From Azolla caroliniana (Eukaryota; Polypodiophyta), in contig JBHGNT010000012.1 of assembly GCA_043228905.1 (NCBI GenBank), forward strand, positions 3,286,001-3,350,000: a DNA stretch of 64,000 nt. The letters run 5' to 3'. Below are positions 56,850-64,000 of this stretch, piece by piece (position 1 is the first letter of the stretch; every line of letters starts with the position of its first letter). The position numbers and the translations under genes were made by a program. Below the pieces are notes generated by a model. It searched no databases and was not told the origin of the DNA. It worked only from the letters and a program-made list of their open reading frames with translations.

Positions 56850-58620
56850 TTTATAGAATTCCAATGGTGAGAGGTTCATCTTCAAAGATGAGGTTACATA
56901 ACATCACAAATGGAAACCCTAATGATTAATCCAAAAATGAAACACTCCCATGGCCAAATATATGCTCGTCCACATAATTTACAAACTCTTAATCAAGAGA
57001 ACCTTTATGATGACATCGTTTCAAAATTATTATTATTATATCCACAACCAACTCAAGGAAAACCTATAACTTTGAGTGGCAAATACTAATGTGTCAAAAA
57101 GAAGTCCATTAGTAGGAGAAAATGCCCCAGATGGAGGATCTTAATCACATTCTCATAATGGTGAAATGTAAAAGTGTTTTTTTGAAGTAAATTATCTAAT
57201 CTTCAATGCTTTAAATAGTTTTTTACTTTTGCAATTTAAATGTTTATGACATTGGGTAGAGGAGGAGCGATTTTGTACAAAATGAGAAAGGATATTCCAT
57301 TGTTACCGTTTGTCCAAAAGATGAACAATTCATATTGGAGGATGCTTTGTCTATTACAAATCATTATAATATTAATCATAAAAAACAATTGTGTTTATAC
57401 AAAACGTGAAAGCTATACCATTATGTTTTGTGTTTTCAAGCAAAATGGGTTATTTGTAGATAATTTAATAATTATAAAGCATTTGGAATGCCAATGGCCA
57501 TCAACGATAATTAGAGTCAAGCGTCATGAGTAAATAAAAGTGTTAATGAATGTCGCTACTAGGTAATAAGATTTTAAAAGTTGAGACTTTTAGTCTACGA
57601 AACTAACACTTTATAATTAAATGAGGGGACCCACGATAAGTCCAAATATAACATTTCTTGAATGGTAGTGTCTTTGAATGCATTTTCTTGAACTCGTGGT
57701 GAAGGGATTCTATAACTTTATCCCTTCCTACTCTGGTTAGAGCATAATGGGTCGTTTGTATATCATTTAATGCTTGAAAGATATCTTAAAGATATGTAGT
57801 AATAGTTAGCCTCCAAAGACTTTAAACATGATATTAAGAATTCATGATCATATGTGTTGGACCACAAGATATGTAAACTGTAGACCACCCAAAGTGTTGC
57901 TTGATTAGGACATATATTGGAACTAGTGTAATACTACATCAATGACTAGTTCAAGGAAATTATAGGATGGAGAGGTAAACAAAATGTAAGCCATTACTAG
58001 GTCAAGGAAGGTATATATGTACATAAATATAATGATGAACGGCACAAGTGGCCCCCTGATACAATCAAGTCCATTAGATAGTTGGTCTTGTAATAAAAAC
58101 AAAGCTATCATAATAATAATTGGAGTTGGACTATTGTAATCTTGCATGTACAAAAGCATATATCAATCGTATGTCACTACCAAGACTTTTCTCTTCAAGA
58201 AGAGACTTACAATCATAATAATAATTGGAGTTGAACTATTATATAGTCTTCTAAACACAAAAGGTTCAAGGGACTTCGTCAAAGTCAATGCAAAGATACA
58301 AATCATCGTTGGGGTTGGGAGACTTATAAGGGGGTTTGAGAACATTGGTCCTCAAAGAAAAGCAAGTTGCTAGCAAGTAGAGATACAATTGACTAGGAAC
58401 TTATCTGAAGATGATGAAGTAAAGGTTAGAGATATCATTGACTAGCACATATAGCAATTCCAATGCACACATGCTTTTGGAGCAAGAGTGAAGAAAGAAG
58501 GCATAGCGGTATAGTAGAGATATTAGTAGGTATATAAGAAAAGGAGAGATATTAGAGCACACATCCAAATTCAGTAGTATTAGTAGTGGTAGTACTAGTA
58601 CTAGTAGCAGCAAGAAGAGT
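56850..58620 (+). promoter_or_regulatory. 5' flank of PGG-like gene 5 (duplicated block)
   Basis: Carries the same series as the gene 4 flank: CAAACTCTTAATC (56988), GGCAAATACTAATGTG (57080), ATCATTTAATGCTTGAAAGATATC (57761), GACCACCCAAAGTGTTGCTTGAT (57886), ATTACTAGGTCAAGGAAG (57993) and AGAGCACACATCCAAATTCAG (58554). TATATAAG at 58531-58538 is a good TATA box 109 bases before the ATG. Confidence 0.5.
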
Positions 58621-58646
58621 GTGCTCATCACATTAACTAACATAAG

Positions 58647-60347
58647 ATGTCTGAAGAGATGGGTGAATCTTCTAATTCCGGTCCGACACCGGGATCCAAT
58701 ACCGGACGGATACCGGAAGAGTTAGAAGAACAGGAGGGTATGGTGTGGGAGATCAAGAAGGGGACAGAGTTCGTTGAAAGCATCGAGAAGCTCCACGATG
58801 CCTACTCCTTCATCCTTGCGCTCCTCGCCACTGTAAATCTCATCGCCTTCCTGCAACCGCCGAAAGGCTGGCGTGACAACAAGGGCGATATGCCGCCGCC
58901 ACTCAATACTGTCAGCATCATGTATAATACGGGCTCCATCGAGATCTTCGCCATTAGCAACAGTATTTCTCTCTACAGCGCTATCTCGGGCCTCCTCTTC
59001 TTCCTCGGCTGTAGCAACACCGGCTTCTGGTCCATGGCCGCGACGAAGATGCCGAGGCTCGGCAACTACAGCGATTCTCTCCGGACCGAGATCCTAGAGA
59101 CGATGCGTGCCTACATGCATCATAAGGTGTTGCCCCCCGTCTGCTGGCGCACCAATCTCCTCTCCTCATTTGTGGCAGCTTCCCTCATTCTCTCGTTGAC
59201 GGCCTTCATTGCGTCCGGCTTGGCGGCCGCATCGCCGGATGAGCGCCTGCACTATGTCATCATTCCCGCCATCCCGGGATGCGTCTCGGTCTTCGTCTTC
59301 CTTGTCATAGGCCTTCGGAAGCATCGGCGGGAGCTGAAATTTAAGGAGCGGTTCGACGATATTCGGACGCACATAATCTGCAAACCGGCGCTTAAGGAGC
59401 CAGGCCCCTTACTCACACATAGCGAGCAGATACACCCAAGGGGGGACGTCGAGAATAATAGGCACCAATCTACTACACCCGAGGAGAGATCAGACCAGGT
59501 GCAGACCATAGTGTGGGAGATCAACATGGCCAAGGGTTTCATGGCTAGCTTCGAGAAGCTCCTCGCCGCCCATGCTTTCATCCTCTCAATCTTTGCCACT
59601 GTAAGCCTCATCGCCTTCCTGCAGCCGCCCAAAGGATGGAACGAGAGGCCGGACGATACGGCATCTCATTTGAACGCCATGAGCGTGATGTACAACACGG
59701 GATCGATCGAGGCCTACGCCATAGCCAGCAGCCTGTCGCTCTACAGCGCGATCTCGGGGCTTCTCTTCTACATCTACTGCAGCCATTCTTCGGTCATGCC
59801 GCTCGAAGACGCGGAGGTGCCACCGAAGGATTCATGCCACACTCATCATGAGATCCAGGTCCTAGAAAGAACTCGCTCCTGCTTTCGCGACATGGTATTG
59901 CCCGCCATGAATCGGCGCTCCGGAATCCTGTCCTTCTTCCTGGCGGCTTCTCTGACGTTCTCAGTGATGGCCTTCATTGCGTCGGGCTATGCCGCCTCCT
60001 CTCCCGACGAGCGCCTGCACTATGTCATCATTCCCGGCATCCCGGGCTGCATTGCCGTGCTCTTCTTCCTGCTGCTGGCCGTCTGGAACCACACGCAGGA
60101 CATGAAATTTGACTGTAATTTCGATCGCTTCTGGAATGACCTGGTGAAGATGAAGCAAATCGAGGTTACCCGGCTCAACGATACGGTTCGAGATGCTCTG
60201 AACTGCAGCCTGCTGGACCGTATGTGTAGACCCCGCCCCACGGGAAAAGGTAGTAAGCAGCCTGCTGCTACTACTAAACCGGCTCAGACTCGGAACCATG
60301 AGAACGGAGACGAAATTCCACTAAATTCAGCCGTAGTAGTTTTCTAA
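58647..60347 (+). CDS. Double-module PGG-like membrane protein (gene 5)
   Basis: One uninterrupted 566-residue frame contains two complete family modules. Module 1: MVWEIKKGTEF at 32, TM1 about 53-71, PPKGW 71-75, TM2 about 98-121, TM3 about 170-194, TM4 about 202-224. A hydrophilic linker of about 60 residues (LTHSEQIHPRGD) follows. Module 2: IVWEINMAKGF at 288, TM1 about 308-326, PPKGW 327-331, TM2 about 356-378, TM3 about 426-450, TM4 about 458-480, then a polar tail. Eight membrane helices are expected. Module 2 is closest to gene 4 and module 1 resembles genes 2 and 3, so it looks like fusion of two neighbours by loss of an intergenic segment. A splice between the modules cannot be excluded but is not needed. 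Confidence 0.8.
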   Translation: MSEEMGESSNSGPTPGSNTGRIPEELEEQEGMVWEIKKGTEFVESIEKLHDAYSFILALLATVNLIAFLQPPKGWRDNKGDMPPPLNTVSIMYNTGSIEIFAISNSISLYSAISGLLFFLGCSNTGFWSMAATKMPRLGNYSDSLRTEILETMRAYMHHKVLPPVCWRTNLLSSFVAASLILSLTAFIASGLAAASPDERLHYVIIPAIPGCVSVFVFLVIGLRKHRRELKFKERFDDIRTHIICKPALKEPGPLLTHSEQIHPRGDVENNRHQSTTPEERSDQVQTIVWEINMAKGFMASFEKLLAAHAFILSIFATVSLIAFLQPPKGWNERPDDTASHLNAMSVMYNTGSIEAYAIASSLSLYSAISGLLFYIYCSHSSVMPLEDAEVPPKDSCHTHHEIQVLERTRSCFRDMVLPAMNRRSGILSFFLAASLTFSVMAFIASGYAASSPDERLHYVIIPGIPGCIAVLFFLLLAVWNHTQDMKFDCNFDRFWNDLVKMKQIEVTRLNDTVRDALNCSLLDRMCRPRPTGKGSKQPAATTKPAQTRNHENGDEIPLNSAVVVF

Positions 60348-61490
60348 AGTTAGTTAACGACTTTTACTTATGTTGGGAGTCCTCGTCTTATTGCCAAATT
60401 TCCTATGATCTCCTCTCGAGTCTCCACTCACTCAAAAAAAACAAAAAACAAAAAAACCCCACATGTTCACGGATCAGGACAATATATATATGCCTCTCTC
60501 TTTTGCTCGAAATGCTATGTTAATATTCATGTGCCCAATCTATTGCTATGTTCATGTTTTACCCACTCTAATGCTATGCTATGCGCTCTCGACGCAAATT
60601 TTTCGCTCTCCATGGCTAATTCGTACTCGACAACCGGAAAACACGAAGAGATTTCCATTGCTCATGGTGGGGATGCTTTTGGACTTTCCCTCGGATCATG
60701 ATTTAAAAGTAGCCTTCTGTGTTTCAGAAAGTGTCTTGTATTCCCAAATGAGCTTCCTTGACGAAATTCGAGAAGTTCTTCCAACTTCCCAGCTCCCTTG
60801 CTTCCTTTTCATGCTTCTCGTTTCATTTGTGGCTAGAGTTATATATGTTGTCTCTCTCATCCTTTTATTTTGGAACCTCTTCTTTTCCATGTTTTCATAG
60901 TCTCTCCTATGATCTTGTACTATTTTCAACACGCGATCCCTTCTGGCTCTGCATCTTTAGCTTTTCCTAGCATCCTTTAGTAGGAAAATTAGATTCTAGG
61001 AAAAGCATAGTGATATGGGAATGAAATCAAAGAGTGACTTATGCATCCGAGTCATGGTTGCAAAAAAAATCCAAGAAAGTCCCTAGTTTTGACTACAAGG
61101 TGAAATTGGTCATACCCTAAGTAAAGATCTCCCATAGTAGACTAGATTTCCTTTTTTATGAACAAAGTCTCAATGAACTTATCCATGTGTTGTTTCAATG
61201 TCATGATGTTTTCGACACAAAGTGTGAAAACACCCCCGAATAGGAAATAAAATAGTAGTACAAATAAGCCGAATGTGCTACAAAGATGAACTCAGGCAAG
61301 GCACATCGATGTTATGAAGTAAATTTTTGTTCATGAGAAATACATCGCAAATACGTTTGATGCAAATATGTCTAAGAATAAAACGTGATATGAAAGATTC
61401 AAGTATCAAAGAGATGTGGAAAGCATGGCCGAGTATGATCAAAGACAGAGCATTGTATCAAAGTCTGATACTTAGACTCTCGAACTTGTT
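60348..61490. other. 3' flank of gene 5
   Basis: No gene is seen. The region 60249-60866 (last codons and 3' flank) is the source of the copy at 61493-62042. A short inverted repeat GCTTTTCCTAG/CTAGGAAAAGC lies at about 60959-61007. Bases 61405-61450 match the inverted left edge of the window. Confidence 0.5.
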
Positions 61491-61492
61491 TA

Positions 61493-62042
61493 AGTAGTAA
61501 GCAGCCTGCTGCTACTAAGGCGGCTCAGAACCATGAGAACAGAGACGAAATCCCACTAAAATCAGCCGTAGTACTAATCTAAAGTTAGTTAATGACTTAC
61601 ATATGTTGGATCTCATCTTATTGCCAAACATCCTATGATCTCCACTCACTAAAACAAAAACCACAGATTAGGACAACATATATGCCTCTCTCTTCTACTC
61701 AAAATGCTATGTTAATAATCATGTGCCCAATCTAATGCTATGTTCATGTTTTACCTAGTCTAATGCTATGCGCTCGACGTAAATTTCTACTCTCCATGGC
61801 TAATGCGTACTCGACAACCAGAAAAACAAAGATTTTCCATTCCTCATGGTGGGGGTGCTTTTGGAATTTCCCTCAATCATGATTTAAAAGTAGCCTTCTG
61901 TGTTTCAAAAAGTGTCTTCTATTCCTAAATGAACTTCCTTGACGAAATTCGAGAAGTTCTTCCAACTTCCCAGCTACCTTGCTTCCTTTTCATGCTTCTA
62001 GTGTCATTTGTGGCTAGAGTTATATGTTGTATCTCTCTTTCA
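61493..62042 (+). pseudogene. Duplicated 3' end of PGG-like gene 5
   Basis: Starts AGTAGTAAGCAGCCTGCTGC and follows 60249-60866 through the last codons (AACCATGAGAAC, TCAGCCGTAGTA) and the 3' flank (TGCTATGTTAATA, GACGAAATTCGAGAAG). The codon frame is no longer intact and no membrane module is attached, so this is a truncated duplicate. Confidence 0.85.
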
Positions 62043-62113
62043 TTTAAGTACTCGATATAGTGGCTCCACGATGTGTGCGTATTGTGGTATCCATTGGCAA
62101 TAAAGAATGCGAA

Positions 62114-62569
62114 TGTTAACGTGCGGAAGCGTTAGACAGAACCGGCTCAGTTGGATAGCAATAGAGAATAAGATGAAGGTTTAATGGAGAAGCTTAATAC
62201 AAAGAGAGTATATGCGGGAGAGACAGAGAGAGTAGAACATAAACGTAGATTCAAAAAATGAAAATATTCTGTAACTCTGTACATACAACGTGCTAAACAA
62301 CACTATTTATACAAGTCCATAAAGGATTGACAGGTACTTCAATATTCCTACGTGCGATTGACACTAACTACGAGACAATGATTACCTAGTAGTCTAGGCT
62401 ACGGCTAGGCTTCCGGTTCCCGCTCGAATTTGTCTCTCCTATCCGTCTCCCCGATCCGGCCAGTTGTTTCCGGATACCATCTGGACCGATCCCGCTCATA
62501 CTTCCGGATGCCAATCCGGCGCGGGCTTATTTAGCCGATCTAGATCCGATTGAGCTTTCTTGCTCAACA
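62114..62569 (-). mobile_element. 3' LTR of a family A copia element
   Basis: TGTTAACG...GCTCAACA, 456 bp, aligned with 894-1353. It is followed by the inverted purine tract CTCCCCCTCAAGC (62570-62582), placing it as the 3' LTR of a minus-strand element whose body lies to the right. Confidence 0.85.
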
Positions 62570-64000
62570 CTCCCCCTCAAGCTCAACTTGAGGTCAGATC
62601 ATGGTATTAGTGTCCGTGGTATCCGGTTCTTCTACCCAGCTCCTTTTGACATCGCTCCGCCTTGTTCGTGCTCCTCGTCCGGTCTGGTCCTGTTTGCCGC
62701 GACCCTTATGGTTCTACGCTTCTCGACCTCCTTGGTCGGCATGTGTGCTCAACAGGCCCATTTCTGCTCTCTCACTGCTACGACTCCGACGCTTGTCGAC
62801 CTGTCGGTTCCTTCGTGTTGGCGTCGACTTGCGTTGCATCTGTGTCCGCTTGGCCTTTAGTTGATCCGGCTCCTCCGAATCTAACAGTTGAAGCGAATTA
62901 GCTGTCTTCGATTCATTCCCGCTCTTGTCCGAGTCGGTTTTCTCCAACTCGTCTTCCAGTTTCAAGCCCTTCACCACATCAGACCATGTCTGGGTCTTGG
63001 CCTTCTCCTTCCGGTTGGCTTTGTCCCTCTTGACTCTGCCGCCGCTACTGATCGTTCCGACTTCCTTCGTCGATTGGGCTTCCTTTTTCCTCTTGTCTCC
63101 CCCTTTGTTGGTTCTTCCCCTTTCGGTTCCTTGTCCGGTGCCATCAACAGTTTCTTTACCTTTGCTCGTTGTTATGGCACCAGTTTCTTTGCCTTTGGCT
63201 GTTCTCCCCTTGAAGTGTGACACGTCGAGTTGGTTAACAACAAGTATTTCGGTGAAGTGCTGCAACTTATTTGATCCGAGCGGTTTGGTGAAGATGTCAA
63301 GAACCTGCCAATCCGTCTGAACATACCGAAGTTTGACTTCACCACTCAGGACCCGCTCACGCACGAAGTGATAATGCACTTCTATGTGCTTTGTTCGAGC
63401 ATGGAATACGAGGTTCGTGGCAAGCTGTATGCTGCTTATGTTGTCGCAGTCGATTAGGATCGGGGTCGGCACCTCGATCCGGAGATCTCGCAGCAGTCTT
63501 CAAAGCTAGATGGCTTCACAGGTGGCATTGGTTGCGCCCTGGTACTCAGCCTCAGTGCTCGATTGAAGGTGCTCCATGGTCGATTTCTACATGAATTGGT
63601 TGATCACACCGACCGGATAATTGATGTCGGGTCAGGTGATTGTAAAGTATATCACGCTTCCGACTATTTGTCGGAACCGTTTCTCATCGCCAACCAGTCG
63701 GGAGTTGGGACGGAGCTTCTAGGTTCGGTCCAGGGCTGTGGAGCCAGATCGACATTCCGTGATGCCGAACTTGTACAACATATTCAACTCATAGTGTCCT
63801 TGTGAGAGCAATATGCCGTCGGGGGTTCAGATCACCTCGATCCCAAGGAAATAATGAAGGTCCCCCAGATCCTTCATCTAAAATGTGTCTGATAGCCGGG
63901 CCTTGACACGACCGATTTCATTGAGTCCCGGTCCGGTGATGACTAAATCATCTACATAAAGTAAGATGCAAACCGGACCATCCAGACTTTGCTAGATGAA
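62570..64000 (-). pseudogene. Family A copia RT-RNase H with basic C-terminal extension, cut by the window edge
   Basis: In minus sense from 64000: CILLYVDDLVITGPG (RT active site at the window edge), YFLGIEVI, VGSVIYFTIT, then a deletion that removes the middle of RNase H, SSTEAEYQGATNATCEA, and from 63472 an open 252-codon frame: IDCDNISSIQLATN, ARTKHIEVHYHFVRE and LDIFTKPLGSNKLQHF. After the usual end of RNase H another 160 or so residues continue, rich in Lys, Arg, Gly and Ser (KGKETVDGTGQGTERGR, VKRDKANRKEKAKTQ). Stops in the RT part show it is inactive. Confidence 0.8.

Noticed and set aside
60959-61007. Possible small-RNA or terminator hairpin downstream of gene 5
   Set aside because: Only an 11-bp stem with a 27-base loop in AT-rich DNA; too weak.

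Overview
This is a plant nuclear window, most likely from a flowering plant. It has Tnt1-type Ty1/copia and Ty3/gypsy retrotransposons with tRNA-Met-type primer sites, AT-rich intergenic DNA, many microsatellites, and a local family of four-helix membrane proteins resembling the plant PGG-domain family. I cannot assign a species. All family names come from motif recognition by eye.

Layout: (1) 1-1353, gag and LTR of a decayed minus-strand copia element (family A; also present at 30350-30687 and 62114-64000). (2) 3613-4614, PGG-like gene 1. (3) 4934-10634, an intact, very young copia element with indistinguishable 823-bp LTRs, TSD GATTC and an uninterrupted 1345-residue polyprotein. (4) 10640-19757, two broken copia elements in opposite orientations and a 0.7-kb direct repeat. 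(5) 19764-28781, a 9.0-kb DNA transposon with 30-bp terminal inverted repeats, inserted into the plus-strand copia, which resumes at 28786. (6) 29185-31764, copia and gypsy debris. (7) 31765-41141, a Ty3/gypsy element inserted into the gag of an older minus-strand gypsy; its 3' LTR contains a solo LTR. (8) 42180-62042, a tandem array of four more PGG-like genes (44487, 48574, 53805, 58647), with related upstream regions and sparse transposon relics. (9) 62114-64000, the 3' part of another family A copia.

The standout is the 9-kb transposon. Its left half encodes, on the minus strand, a roughly 900-residue transposase-like protein. Its right half encodes, on the plus strand, a multi-exon gene joining a ParB-like domain to a beta-class (N6-adenine or N4-cytosine type) DNA methyltransferase, both of prokaryotic character. 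Between them, in the first intron of the methyltransferase gene, lie five copies of a 29-bp palindrome at an exact 51-bp period, which suggests a parS-like or methylation-target array. This copy is a fossil with stops and frameshifts, many explicable as C-to-T decay, but its architecture is readable.

The PGG-like genes are intronless and share TM1-PPKGW-TM2-loop-TM3-TM4. The last one, 566 residues, carries two complete modules in one reading frame. Related upstream blocks with AGGTCAA (W-box-like) motifs suggest they arose by segmental tandem duplication and may be co-regulated.
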